Source: Bacillota bacterium (GTDB lineage: Bacteria; Bacillota; Clostridia; Acetivibrionales; JANLFN01). Taken from it: a stretch of DNA of 64,000 nucleotides. Location: NCBI GenBank assembly GCA_023421675.1, contig JAEZTC010000006.1, positions 62,001 through 126,000 on the forward strand. The letters run 5' to 3'. This document shows, piece by piece, positions 38,201 through 46,909 of this stretch. The position numbers and the translations under genes are program-made. Position 1 is the first letter of the stretch. Every line of letters begins with the position of its first letter. A model generated the notes under the pieces. The model was not told where the DNA came from and did not search any database. It saw only the letters and a program-made list of their open reading frames with translations.

Positions 38201-38709
38201 TTATTGCAGTTTGCTTAGTATTCCTTGTAATGCTTGTTGCTCTTGGTACAGCCAGAGCTCCATTTGCAATACTGTTCTCGCTTCCGCTTGCTGCCATCGG
38301 AGGTTTGATAGCTCTGTTTATTACAGGACTGCCAATAGATATGCCTTCAATGATTGGAGCATTAATGCTCATAGGTATTGTTGTTACCAATGCAATAGTT
38401 CTTATTGACAGAGTTCAGCAGAAACTCAAAGATGGCTTTACTGTAAGGGAAGCTCTTCTGGAGGCAGGAAGGGTACGTATAAGACCTATACTCATGACTG
38501 CTATAGCAACAATGGCTGCTTTGCTGCCTATGGCTTTCGGAATGACAAAAGGTTCTACTATGTCTCAGTCACTTGCGGTCATTGTTATCGGAGGCTTGCT
38601 GACATCTACATTCTTGACTTTGATAGTGGTGCCAGTTGTTTTTGAAGGTCTTGATAATATGAGAAACAAAATATTCGGCAGAAGCAAGTCTCTGGAGATT
38701 TCACAATAA
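35203..38709 (+). CDS. RND family efflux transporter (SwrC/AcrB-like)
   Basis: A 1168-residue proton-driven exporter with the twelve-helix RND plan: one N-terminal helix, an outer loop, six helices containing VAIGRIVDDSIVVIENIYRR, a second outer loop and the closing helices. The Asp pair for proton relay is in IVDDSI. In Gram-positive bacteria the nearest known relative is B. subtilis SwrC, which exports surfactin. Residues 253-392 form an extra polar stretch, rich in Gln, Ser, Ala and Met and predicted helical, inside the first outer loop. No adaptor or outer-membrane partner gene is present. ATGA overlap couples it to marR. Confidence 0.93.
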   Translation: MNIFTKFSLKNVSAIIILCVLIVFGGLYSTQSLKKETMPDINIPIVSVITIYPGASPSDIQEKVTKPLEELVSSVNGLKTVNSTSSENVSVIVAEFDYSADMEKMQRKIEDVIKTAKLPENVNAPKVARIDFTSMPVLSVSISNNKLNPLELEQKVKEIILPSITGISGVGQAQLASDTQKAVYIKLLPSKLKEYNLNLQTVTQLLQANNLSFPAGSLSINGTVEPIKVTGKFNSLDELKNMKLPVIPNTQSMMSSAFSQVGQGVSQLGNAVGQLGKGMQGMSQAFNGQLKLVAAIQDYQSKLVAAQFAVNSANQTLNNPNATAQQKQTASATIQQLTPNIKMMESALEQMNAQLKQIQAQMDQQSGASTGLTAGGQTAQNGDKSQQTTDLSSLKLVSLSDIAEITVGADNVTTFSRTNGDPSVILQVMKTQESNTVDVSDAVMNKLDSVKNMLPGGTEVSVILNQADYVNESIRGMLSEGLVGMLLAFLVILVFLRNFRTTIIACVSIPLSVLITLIVLKQANITLNILTLGGLSVAIGRIVDDSIVVIENIYRRLQTEDIRSVDLIKIATKEVASAITSSTLTTVSVFVPVVFVGGLAGVMFKPFALTLATAMLSSLLVAVTVIPVLSKLLLLKSKRIKHTEFHEGKFMKSYEKLLVSSLNHKVRTLVIVLAILLATMALVPSIGTSFMQQQKEQYINISMDYPAGTDPKVVNEKAIEIEKVLSQVKEIDKYQTTVGSSSTNMMSMMDNNSAGKIMIHLTSQSDLNKVINTLKQKIPSIPGKGSFTITQTNPSGGGADSINNIEVDITGNDINKIKTVAQQVTKELSSVKHLEEVSNNLSESKPEISIAVDQEKASRLGLSAAQIGMTINSLLKNSTATNVMVDNKTLDVLIGLKLDTISKLDDIKAIELTSQTGAAVKVGDIAEVKEVPGAVGIYSLDGKEFAKVTGKITTKDTGSVSQKVQKIIKGISLPEGVEIKMGGITEMMGDTFSQLGFAMLIAVCLVFLVMLVALGTARAPFAILFSLPLAAIGGLIALFITGLPIDMPSMIGALMLIGIVVTNAIVLIDRVQQKLKDGFTVREALLEAGRVRIRPILMTAIATMAALLPMAFGMTKGSTMSQSLAVIVIGGLLTSTFLTLIVVPVVFEGLDNMRNKIFGRSKSLEISQ

Positions 38710-39045
38710 TAGTTAGAATTGTTAAGTTTTAAGCCTGCTTTTCGTTACTATTTATTACTAATATATAATTATAAATTTTTATAAAATATATAAAAAAACA
38801 GATTTATATTTTTGCTTAAATATAGGGATAATATAATTTATGCGCATTTAGTAAAAAAACTCTGTTAATTTTTTGTTAATTGAATTAACTGTTATTGAAA
38901 ACTTCATTGATTTATGTTAGGATTTAATTAAAAATTTATCAATGTACATATTACAATTGCTGAAACATTGTCTATTCGGTTAAAACAACTGAAAACAAGG
39001 TATTGTAATTTAATATGATAAGTCATCTTGGGAGGGTGATTTTGA
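38710..39045 (+). other. intergenic region upstream of PEP carboxykinase
   Basis: AT-rich DNA without a coding frame. It contains the near-perfect palindrome GTTAATT-G-AATTAAC (38875-38889), preceded by another TGTTAATT, about 160 bases before the pckG start. The arms resemble Rex half-sites but the spacing is one base too long. No clear terminator follows the RND gene. Confidence 0.4.
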
Positions 39046-40839
39046 ATGACAACAAATAAGAAATTGCAGGAATGGGTAAAAGAAATGGCAGACATGTGTC
39101 AGCCGGATCAAATTTACTGGTGTGACGGTTCACAGGAAGAAAATGACCGTTTACTTCAGGAGATGGTTAATAGTGGAATGGCAACACCTTTGAACCCGGA
39201 CAAACGTCCCGGATGCTATCTTTTCCGCAGTGATCCATCTGACGTAGCACGTGTAGAAGACAGGACATTTATTGCTTCTAAAAAGAAAGAAGATGCAGGA
39301 CCGACAAATAACTGGGTAGATCCTGATGAACTTAAGGAAACAATGAAAGGCTTATACAAGGGTTGCATGAAGGGAAGAACAATGTATGTTATTCCTTTCT
39401 CAATGGGTCCTATAGGTTCACCAATATCAAAAATCGGTGTTGAACTTACCGATAGCGCATACGTTGTAGTTAACATGCGCATTATGACTCGTATAGGAAC
39501 AGCAGTTCTTGAAGCACTTGGAGATGGGGAATTTGTTCCATGTCTTCACTCAGTAGGTGCTCCACTTGAAAAAGGCCAGAAGGATTCATCATGGCCATGT
39601 GCTCCTATCGAAAAGAAATATATCAGCCATTTCCCTGAAGAAAGAATGATCTGGTCCTATGGTTCAGGTTACGGCGGAAATGCTCTGTTGGGTAAAAAAT
39701 GTTTTGCACTTCGTATAGCATCAGTACTTGCACGTGATGAAGGTTGGTTGGCAGAACATATGCTTATTCTCAGGATTACTGATCCTAAGGGGAACAAGAA
39801 ATATGTATGCGGTGCTTTCCCAAGTGCATGTGGAAAGACAAACCTTGCAATGCTTATACCTACTATTCCAGGTTGGAAGGTTGAAACAATCGGTGACGAT
39901 ATAGCTTGGATGAAATATGGTGCAGACGGACGTCTGTATGCAATCAACCCTGAAGCAGGTTTCTTCGGAGTTGCACCTGGAACTTCAATGGATTCAAATC
40001 CAAATGCAATGCATAGCATAGAAAAGAATACAATATTTACAAACGTTGGTTTGACAGACGATGGAGATGTTTGGTGGGAAGGTATCGGATACGATGCACC
40101 TGCACACCTCATTGACTGGAAGGGCAAAGATTGGACACCTGATTCAGAAACTCCAGCTGCTCATCCAAATGCACGTTTTACAGCACCAGCAACACAGTGC
40201 CCTGTTATAGCACCTGAGTGGCAGGATCCTGCAGGAGTTCCGATTTCAGCAATATTGATAGGCGGACGTCGTCCAAGCACAATTCCGCTGGTTCATGAAA
40301 GCTTTGATTGGAATCACGGTGTATTCCTTGGTTCAATCATGGGTTCTGAAATCACAGCAGCAGCTATATCAGCAAACATTGGTCAGGTTCGTCGTGATCC
40401 GTTCGCTATGTTGCCTTTCATGGGCTACCATGTATGTGATTACTTACAGCACTGGCTTGATGTTGGAGCTAAGACTACTGCTGACAAGCTTCCAAAGATT
40501 TACTATGTAAACTGGTTCCGTAAGGATTCAAAGGGTAAATGGTTATGGCCTGGATATGGTGAAAACAGCCGTGTACTCAAGTGGATTGTTGAAAGAGTAT
40601 CAGGTGAAGGTAGTGCAGTTAAGACACCTATCGGTTACATGCCAACTTCTGATGCAATTGACACTAACGGACTTGATGTAAGTGCAGCTGACATGGAAGA
40701 ACTTCTCAAGATCAATAAGGAAGAATGGCTCAATGAAGTTGCTTCTATAAAGGAACATTATGCTAAGTTTGGTGCTAAACTTCCGAAGGAAATGGAAAAT
40801 CAGCTTGCAGCTCTTGAAAAGAGATTGCAGGAAGCATAA
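39046..40839 (+). CDS. pckG: phosphoenolpyruvate carboxykinase (GTP)
   Basis: A 597-residue GTP-type PEPCK, interconverting oxaloacetate plus GTP with PEP, carbon dioxide and GDP. The P-loop and reactive cysteine are in FPSACGKTNLAML (C262, K264), the metal site is in GDDIAWMKYG, and LIGGRRPSTIPLV lines the substrate pocket. The length fits the family. In cellulolytic clostridia this enzyme often runs towards oxaloacetate in the malate shunt; direction here is inferred. GGGAGG lies 10 bases before the ATG, and the gene is monocistronic. Confidence 0.96.
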   Translation: MTTNKKLQEWVKEMADMCQPDQIYWCDGSQEENDRLLQEMVNSGMATPLNPDKRPGCYLFRSDPSDVARVEDRTFIASKKKEDAGPTNNWVDPDELKETMKGLYKGCMKGRTMYVIPFSMGPIGSPISKIGVELTDSAYVVVNMRIMTRIGTAVLEALGDGEFVPCLHSVGAPLEKGQKDSSWPCAPIEKKYISHFPEERMIWSYGSGYGGNALLGKKCFALRIASVLARDEGWLAEHMLILRITDPKGNKKYVCGAFPSACGKTNLAMLIPTIPGWKVETIGDDIAWMKYGADGRLYAINPEAGFFGVAPGTSMDSNPNAMHSIEKNTIFTNVGLTDDGDVWWEGIGYDAPAHLIDWKGKDWTPDSETPAAHPNARFTAPATQCPVIAPEWQDPAGVPISAILIGGRRPSTIPLVHESFDWNHGVFLGSIMGSEITAAAISANIGQVRRDPFAMLPFMGYHVCDYLQHWLDVGAKTTADKLPKIYYVNWFRKDSKGKWLWPGYGENSRVLKWIVERVSGEGSAVKTPIGYMPTSDAIDTNGLDVSAADMEELLKINKEEWLNEVASIKEHYAKFGAKLPKEMENQLAALEKRLQEA

Positions 40840-40868
40840 GATATTCGATTCACAATTTTAATATAAAG

Positions 40869-40907
40869 CTGGTTGGCAGGTAGATAATTCCTGTCAACCA
40901 GTTTTTT
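40869..40907 (+). terminator. Rho-independent terminator of pckG
   Basis: CTGGTTGGCAGG pairs with CCTGTCAACCAG (one G-T pair) and is followed by six T. It is a very stable terminator. Confidence 0.92.
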
Positions 40908-40962
40908 ATACCCATTATAAGCCGGTAGGGCTAAAATCAGTTACTTATTAAGGGGCTTTACA

Positions 40963-41427
40963 ATGCCATACACTATTGTTGATTTACTAGATAAATTTAT
41001 TAATATAGAACAAAATGGATACGAAATGTTTCTTAAAATAGCAGGACTGGATAATATGCCTGCAAATATAAAAACAATAGCCAAAGTATTCGCAAAGGAA
41101 GAGTTGCGGCATATTGAATTATATAAGAATTTAAAAGACGAGATAAGTGGTAGAACGGATATAGAATTAGGTTTTGATATTTATGATAAGGCATCAAAAC
41201 TTATAAGTGAGTTTTCAAAGGTATTTCAGCAGTCAAAAACTGAAAATATAAAAGAGATACTGGAGTTCAGTCTGGATTTTGAAAAGGAAAATCTAGCATT
41301 GCTGTTAAGCATACAGGGACTTTTGGTGAGTTCGGATAATTCACAATCAAAAAGCTACAAGGTTTTTTCTGAGATAATTAATGAAGAATTAATACACGTT
41401 GAGAATGTCAATTATTTTATTAAATAA
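40963..41427 (+). CDS. ferritin-like / rubrerythrin-type protein
   Basis: A 154-residue four-helix protein with the diiron pattern: E16 in NIEQNGYEMF, AKEELRHIELY in the second helix, EFSLDFEKEN in the third and INEELIHVENV in the fourth. There is no C-terminal rubredoxin domain, so it belongs to the short ferritin-like group. It may handle peroxide or bind iron. It converges on the malY gene across a shared terminator. Confidence 0.85.
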   Translation: MPYTIVDLLDKFINIEQNGYEMFLKIAGLDNMPANIKTIAKVFAKEELRHIELYKNLKDEISGRTDIELGFDIYDKASKLISEFSKVFQQSKTENIKEILEFSLDFEKENLALLLSIQGLLVSSDNSQSKSYKVFSEIINEELIHVENVNYFIK

Positions 41428-41438
41428 AATGGTTTAAA

Positions 41439-41470
41439 AAAGGAGAGTATTGGCAAAAATACTCTCCTTT
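41439..41470. terminator. bidirectional terminator
   Basis: AAAGGAGAGTATT and AATACTCTCCTTT form a perfect 13-bp stem with a 6-base loop, with A-rich and T-rich flanks. It lies between two convergent genes and can serve both. Confidence 0.9.
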
Positions 41471-41473
41471 ATT

Positions 41474-42649
41474 TTATAGACTGTTTATTGCCTGTTCAAG
41501 TTGATTAAGTGCCTTCTCAAGTATGATCCTCGGGCATGCAATGTTTATTCTTTGGAAACCATCGCCGCCCTGACCGAACATGGTTCCGGCGTCCAGCCAC
41601 AATCCTGCTTTATCGATTATCAGGTCTTCCAACTGTTTTTCATTCAAACCAAGCTTGTTGAAGCCGAGCCAGATCAGATATGTTCCCTCTGGCTCTATAA
41701 GCTTTAACTGAGGCAGTTTTTCGGCAACAAAGCTTCTTACAAAATTAAGGTTACCTACAAGATATTCTTTGAGTTCATGGAGCCATTCATTACCGTAACT
41801 GTATGCAGCCTTGCATGCGGCAATTCCCATTGAATTAAGCTGGCTGTAACCGCTTTTGACTATTTCAGTCTTGAATCTGTGTTTAATTTCCCTGTTGGAA
41901 ATAAAAATATTTGATATCTGCAATCCCGCAAGATTAAAGGTCTTTGAAGGGGCGGTACAGGTTATGGATATATTCGAGAATTCAGGCTTAAGGTCTGCAA
42001 AAATAATATGTTTAAAGCCAGGGTATATGAAATCAGCATGAATTTCATCGGAAACTACCAAAACACCATGATTTATACATATATCACCCAATTGTATCAG
42101 TTCATCACTTGTCCATACACGCCCAACAGGATTATGCGGATTGCAAAGTATGAACACCTTAACATTATTCTCAATAATTTTCTTCTCAAAATCATCAAAA
42201 TCTATTGTGTATTTACCTTCAGAATAGACCAATTCATTTACTACAAGTTTTCTTTCATTAATAATTACAGATTCTGAAAAGGGATAATAAACCGGCTGCT
42301 GAATGATAACTGCATCGCCTTTGTTAGTAAGTGCACGTATTGCAGTACATATTGCATACACAATTCCTGGGGTCTTTACAAGCCATTCCCGTTCTATTTT
42401 CCAGCTGAAATTATTTTGAAACCAGTCTTGTAACACTTCAAAATAATCATTTTTACTTTCTGTGTATCCAAATATTCCATGATTGCTTTTTTCTATAAGT
42501 GCCTCTATTACCTCTGGAGGTGTTTTGAAATCCATGTCTGCAACCCACAAAGGAAGTATGCCTTCAGGCTTTCCACGTTCAATTGCAAAATCATACTTGA
42601 GTGAATCTGTATTTTTACGGTCGACTATTTCATCAAAATTATATTTCAA
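41474..42649 (-). CDS. MalY/PatB family PLP-dependent C-S lyase or aminotransferase
   Basis: A 391-residue fold-type I PLP enzyme. The N-terminal MKYNFDEIVDRKNTDSLKYD is the family hallmark, the Schiff-base lysine is in TAPSKTFNLAGLQ, and CNPHNPVGRVW and the C-terminal INIACPR arginine bind substrate carboxylate. Members cleave cystathionine to homocysteine or transaminate. The start is placed at TTG 42649, because GGAGG lies 8 bases upstream of it; the open frame extends to 42679. A partial relic of this gene may lie at 46771-46860. Confidence 0.92.
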   Translation of the reverse strand: MKYNFDEIVDRKNTDSLKYDFAIERGKPEGILPLWVADMDFKTPPEVIEALIEKSNHGIFGYTESKNDYFEVLQDWFQNNFSWKIEREWLVKTPGIVYAICTAIRALTNKGDAVIIQQPVYYPFSESVIINERKLVVNELVYSEGKYTIDFDDFEKKIIENNVKVFILCNPHNPVGRVWTSDELIQLGDICINHGVLVVSDEIHADFIYPGFKHIIFADLKPEFSNISITCTAPSKTFNLAGLQISNIFISNREIKHRFKTEIVKSGYSQLNSMGIAACKAAYSYGNEWLHELKEYLVGNLNFVRSFVAEKLPQLKLIEPEGTYLIWLGFNKLGLNEKQLEDLIIDKAGLWLDAGTMFGQGGDGFQRINIACPRIILEKALNQLEQAINSL

Positions 42650-43012
42650 ATGGCATTCCTCCATCTTCTTGATAAACATAGTTAATTGATAGATTTAGTT
42701 GCTATAAATAATATGTAATAAAATTAATGTTGTCAATACATGTAAGCTTTTAAATTATTATATTAATGCTGCTTTAATAACAATATTTTACCTTCCAGTG
42801 ACAGCTTCAATCGACCTAAAACAAAGGTATAGAAGATAATTAGTGAATTTGCAGCAGCTACATCAAAGTAGTACACCAAGTACATAAAAACTCAAACTTA
42901 TAAAACAGTACAAAAAATGACAAAGTCATGATATAATTACCTGTATTTGCAGATAAATATCTGCTTATCTAGAAAAATGATAAACAGTATATAACAATTT
43001 GGGGGTATTTGT
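42650..43012 (+). other. intergenic region between malY and the SLH protein gene
   Basis: AT-rich DNA holding the divergent promoters. TATAAT (42932-42937) lies about 75 bases before the SLH gene, and GCAGATA-AA-TATCTGC (42949-42964) is a perfect small dyad just after it, a possible operator or leader hairpin. Nothing else was recognised. Confidence 0.5.
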
Positions 43013-46000
43013 GTGAAGTATAATTTTATTAGGAAGATTGCAGTAAGCCTATTATTTACTATGATTTTAAGTACTTGTTGTATATTTAGGCTTCAGGTAT
43101 TCGCGGAGGATGACATTACAAACTTCTCCGGGGGGGACGGTTCTATAGAAAATCCTTATAAAGTAAGTACTGCTGCTCAGTTAAACAATGTCAGGGATTT
43201 TTTGAATAAACACTTTGTACAGACATGTGACATTGATTTAAAAGAGTATAGTAATTGGGTACCTATAGGTAAATTCGATATTTTTAATGATAAGAGTTTT
43301 AATGGATCTTACGATGGTAATGGCTTTAGCATTAGTAATCTGCATATTGATGATGTCAACTCCCCTTTTAGTAACAGCAGTTTGTTTGGAGATACAACGA
43401 TAAATTCCAAGTTCAGTAACATTAATCTTAAAAATATAGATATTTATGCGTGTTCGGAAAAACGTGATAGTTGTTGTGTTGTTGGCGGTCTTATTTCACG
43501 TAATAGAGGTTCCTGTATTAATAAATGTACAGTAGACGGAAAAATAACTATCAATGCTCCGTCAACTGAAGTTGGTGGTTTGATTGGGCTTTCATATGGT
43601 TCAGATACACAAATTTTGGGCTGTAGTAGTAATTGTAATATAGAAGTGCGCTATCCAAATCTCCCACCGGAAGATGAACCATCTAACTACGCAAATGTGG
43701 GCGGTTTGGTGGGTTATGTTGAGTTTGGCGAATCTGATTCTGTAGTAGATAACTGCACCAGCTCGGGAACTATTTATTGTGATGTTGCTAATGATAGTTC
43801 GATTCATACAAGTTCTTGTAATGCTGCTGGATTGATAGGAATTGCTGAATTAGGTATCATGAGTAATTGTGTAAGCGATACCAGTATAACAGTAATCAGC
43901 AATACTAAGGATGGAGTAAGCGCTGGCGGGGTTGTTGGAACATTAGGCTTAATATCTATGAAAAATTGCTCTAGTTCGGGTACAATATCTATAAAAGGTG
44001 GTGACTGGTCTAATGCTGGAGGCTTAGCAGGAGATGATTCTTTCTGTAACAGCTCCCTTTTAATTGAAGAATGTCACAGTTCTTTAAAATTAACTTGCTC
44101 AGATGCTGTAGATGCACATTTGGGAGGACTGCTTGGATATACTAGTAGGTATGTATCAATATCAAAGAGCTATTGTACAGGTGATGTTAATTGCTACAAT
44201 TCGTCTATAGAATCAATGGCTGGTGGTTTTATAGGACACTTTGACTCAGGAATGATAACTCAGTGCCATAGTACAGGTAATGTTGATTGCTCTGGTAATA
44301 ATTCATGGGCCGGTGGTTTCGGGGCATACATTTTAACTGGATCTGTAAATCAGAACTATAGTACAGGTAATGTTGATTGCAATGGCTCTAATTCATGGGC
44401 CGGCGGTTTCGGTGGATACATTGGAAACGGAACTGTAAATCAGAACTATAGTACAGGTAATATAAATTCTTCTGCTTCTGTTTATTCATATGCAGGCGGT
44501 TTTGGGGGGTACATTGAAAACGGATCTGTAAATCAGAACTGCAGTACAGGAGATACATTCAGTTCAGGAACTCAATATGCTGCTGCAGGCGGATTACTAG
44601 GTTATATTGATAAGGGATCAAATGTTTTGGACAGTTATAGCACAGGAAATGCCTCTACCAAGACTGATACCCAGAATGGTGGAAGGGAACGTGCTGGCGG
44701 ATTAATAGGAGTCAATTCTTCTTCAAACATTAAAAATTGTTATTCCATTGGTGTACCAAATGTTTCTACAGTAACAGACCCACTTACAAATGCTAATATT
44801 GGAGGACTTTTGGGGAGAAATCCAGATGGATCAATTGAACAATCATACTATGATAGTTATACGTCTGAGATGATTGATACCGGAAAGGGAAATGGAACTT
44901 CAACGCCTGATATGATGAAGCAAAATACCTTTGAAGGATGGGATTTTGATAGCATATGGAATATAGAGGAAAACAAGACTTATCCAAGCTTGAAATGGAA
45001 GTCTCACAATATAGATGATGATATTGATTTGGCATCAACAGCACTAACGTGGTCTGTCATTAAGGGCTCAAATAAAACAATGTCTGATGTAACCATGGAT
45101 TTGGTCGATCCTCTGCCAGCAATGGGTACATATGGAACTACAGTATCATGGAAGTCGGATCCAGAAGGTTTTATTGATACAACAACTGGAAAGGTTAAAA
45201 GGCCTTCAACTAAAATTGGCGATAAGCAAGTAAAACTTACTGCTGAAATTGGAAAGGCAGGGGGTGTAAGTAAGACAAAGGATTTTTATGTAACTATAAA
45301 AGCATTGGCGTCTGGTGATGATCCTACACCAACTACACCATCAACTCCAACAACTCCAACAACTACTCCTTCAACACCAACGGAGGACGACAAAGTAATA
45401 GTAATAATAAATGACAAGGAAGAAAAGGCCGCTACAGCGGTAACGGAGACTGTGGACAACAAGAAGGTAACTACTGTTACTTTAGATGACAAAGCAATTG
45501 AAGCAAAGCTTAACAATGGGTTAGAAGAAAAGACAGTTGTCATACCTGTAAATACAGGAGCTGATGTGGTTGTGGGTCAGTTGAACGGACAAACGGTCAA
45601 GAATATGGAGACAAAGGATGCAGTACTTGAAATTAAAACAGAAAATGTAACCTACACCTTACCGGCAGCTCTGATTAATATAGACGCAGTTTCTGGTGAA
45701 ATTGGTAAAACAGTTGAATTAAAAGACATCAAGGTAAAAGTAATAATAGCGGAGCCACCCAAAGAAACAGAAAGATTAGTTGAAGATACTGCAAATAAGA
45801 ACAACTACCAGGTGGTAGTAAAGCCTGTAGAATTTAGTATTACCTGTTCGAGTGGTGCTAAAACTGTTGATGTATCCAAATTTAGCGGGTATGTAGAAAG
45901 AACTGTTGCCATACCGGATGGGATTGACCCAAGTAAAATAACAACAGGCATAGTACTCAACAGTGATGGAACCTTCTCCCATGTACCGACAACAATATTA

Positions 46001-46633
46001 AAAATAAGTGGTAAATACTATGCAAAAATAAACAGCCTTACAAATAGTACATATTCGGTTATATGGAGTCCAAAAACCTTTAAGGATGTTGAAAACAACT
46101 GGGCAAAGGATTCAATAAATGACATGGGCTCAAGGCTTATAATAAGCGGAATAGGTAATGATAACTTTGGCCCTGATCTCAAAATTACAAGAGCAGAGTT
46201 TGCAGCAATTGTTGTAAGGGCTCTGGGACTTATGCGTCCAGGTACTGGAAAGGATTCTTTCAGTGATGTAAGTAAAGATGATTGGTATTATGATGCAGTA
46301 TCATTAGCTTATCAATATGGTATTATTTCGGGATGTGAAAATAATCAGTTCAAGCCTTTGGATAATATAACCCGGGAACAAGCCATGAGTATGATTGCAA
46401 GGGCTATGAAAATAACAGGGTTAAAAGTTGATTTGAATGAAGGCGATGTAAAGTCCTTATTCAAGGATTCATCATCTGTTTCAAAATGGGCTAAGGACAG
46501 TATCGCGGCTTGTACAAAGGCGGGAATAGTTCCTGGGGTTTATGGTGATAAGCTTGCACCGCTAAATAAAGCTACAAGAGCTGAAATTGCAGACATGGTA
46601 AGAAAGCTGCTACAGAAATCAGGATTGATTTAA
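43013..46633 (+). CDS. secreted SLH-domain surface protein with GLUG-like repeats
   Basis: A 1206-residue exported protein. Signal peptide at residues 1-31 ends in VFA. Residues 35-650 are beta-helix-like repeats (GLUG type), with units such as NQNYSTGNVDCNGSNSWAGG recurring about every 30 residues. Residues 678-768 resemble an Ig-like bacterial domain. A Pro-Thr linker follows near 773-795, then a region of about 220 residues without recognised match. Three SLH domains begin near residues 1022 (FKDVENNWAKD), 1081 (FSDVSKDDWYYD) and 1149 (FKDSSSVSKWAKD), which anchor proteins to cell-wall pyruvylated polymers. It starts with GTG after GGGGG. It may be an adhesin; no enzyme domain is seen. Confidence 0.92.
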   Translation: MKYNFIRKIAVSLLFTMILSTCCIFRLQVFAEDDITNFSGGDGSIENPYKVSTAAQLNNVRDFLNKHFVQTCDIDLKEYSNWVPIGKFDIFNDKSFNGSYDGNGFSISNLHIDDVNSPFSNSSLFGDTTINSKFSNINLKNIDIYACSEKRDSCCVVGGLISRNRGSCINKCTVDGKITINAPSTEVGGLIGLSYGSDTQILGCSSNCNIEVRYPNLPPEDEPSNYANVGGLVGYVEFGESDSVVDNCTSSGTIYCDVANDSSIHTSSCNAAGLIGIAELGIMSNCVSDTSITVISNTKDGVSAGGVVGTLGLISMKNCSSSGTISIKGGDWSNAGGLAGDDSFCNSSLLIEECHSSLKLTCSDAVDAHLGGLLGYTSRYVSISKSYCTGDVNCYNSSIESMAGGFIGHFDSGMITQCHSTGNVDCSGNNSWAGGFGAYILTGSVNQNYSTGNVDCNGSNSWAGGFGGYIGNGTVNQNYSTGNINSSASVYSYAGGFGGYIENGSVNQNCSTGDTFSSGTQYAAAGGLLGYIDKGSNVLDSYSTGNASTKTDTQNGGRERAGGLIGVNSSSNIKNCYSIGVPNVSTVTDPLTNANIGGLLGRNPDGSIEQSYYDSYTSEMIDTGKGNGTSTPDMMKQNTFEGWDFDSIWNIEENKTYPSLKWKSHNIDDDIDLASTALTWSVIKGSNKTMSDVTMDLVDPLPAMGTYGTTVSWKSDPEGFIDTTTGKVKRPSTKIGDKQVKLTAEIGKAGGVSKTKDFYVTIKALASGDDPTPTTPSTPTTPTTTPSTPTEDDKVIVIINDKEEKAATAVTETVDNKKVTTVTLDDKAIEAKLNNGLEEKTVVIPVNTGADVVVGQLNGQTVKNMETKDAVLEIKTENVTYTLPAALINIDAVSGEIGKTVELKDIKVKVIIAEPPKETERLVEDTANKNNYQVVVKPVEFSITCSSGAKTVDVSKFSGYVERTVAIPDGIDPSKITTGIVLNSDGTFSHVPTTILKISGKYYAKINSLTNSTYSVIWSPKTFKDVENNWAKDSINDMGSRLIISGIGNDNFGPDLKITRAEFAAIVVRALGLMRPGTGKDSFSDVSKDDWYYDAVSLAYQYGIISGCENNQFKPLDNITREQAMSMIARAMKITGLKVDLNEGDVKSLFKDSSSVSKWAKDSIAACTKAGIVPGVYGDKLAPLNKATRAEIADMVRKLLQKSGLI
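44261..44633 (+). repeat. 90-base tandem repeats in the SLH protein gene
   Basis: Four units begin at 44261, 44351, 44441 and 44534, each starting CAGAACTATAGTACAGG or a close variant. The period is 90 bases (30 codons), with 93 for the third. The second and third copies are most alike, so the array probably grew by recent unequal exchange. Confidence 0.85.
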
Positions 46634-46662
46634 AATCTATTTAAAAAAATTAAATATAAGCA

Positions 46663-46748
46663 AAAAGGCAGCGCATCTGGATACACCCCAAATGTTAGAC
46701 AAAAATGAAACTAATATTTGGGGTTCAGTTCAATATGCTCTGCCTTTT
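46663..46748 (+). terminator. nested hairpin, terminator of the SLH gene
   Basis: Outer arms AAAAGGCAG (46663-46671) and CTGCCTTTT (46740-46748) enclose a second pair CCCCAAAT (46686-46693) and ATTTGGGG (46716-46723). T-rich sequence follows. The inner arms resemble the terminal repeats of some insertion sequences, so the structure may derive from a deleted element. Confidence 0.6.
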
Positions 46749-46770
46749 ATTTTTATAATTATGCCATTAC

Positions 46771-46860
46771 AGACTGTTTATTGAAATCGTCAAAATCTAT
46801 CGTATATTTACCTCTAGAAAAGCTTTGTTTATTATTATGTTGAAGCTGTTTTAATAAAAC
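46771..46860 (-). pseudogene. probable internally deleted relic of the malY gene
   Basis: Positions 46771-46783 are identical to 41478-41490 (malY 3' end). Positions 46784-46819 match 42188-42223 (inside malY) at about 31 of 36 bases, and 46828-46860 resembles the DNA upstream of malY. All blocks are in the same order and orientation as the intact gene, with large parts between them missing. Confidence 0.5.
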
Positions 46861-46909
46861 ATATATAATAAAACTGACTGCTACTAAAAGGTAAAAGGCT
46901 GGTACTTAA

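Noticed and set aside
38875..38889. Rex-like site before pckG (GTTAATT-G-AATTAAC)
   Set aside because: The half-sites are five rather than four bases apart and one arm ends CTG instead of CAA, so it does not fit the Rex pattern.
42949..42964. Small dyad before the SLH gene as a riboswitch
   Set aside because: It is a single 7-bp hairpin with no conserved riboswitch core.
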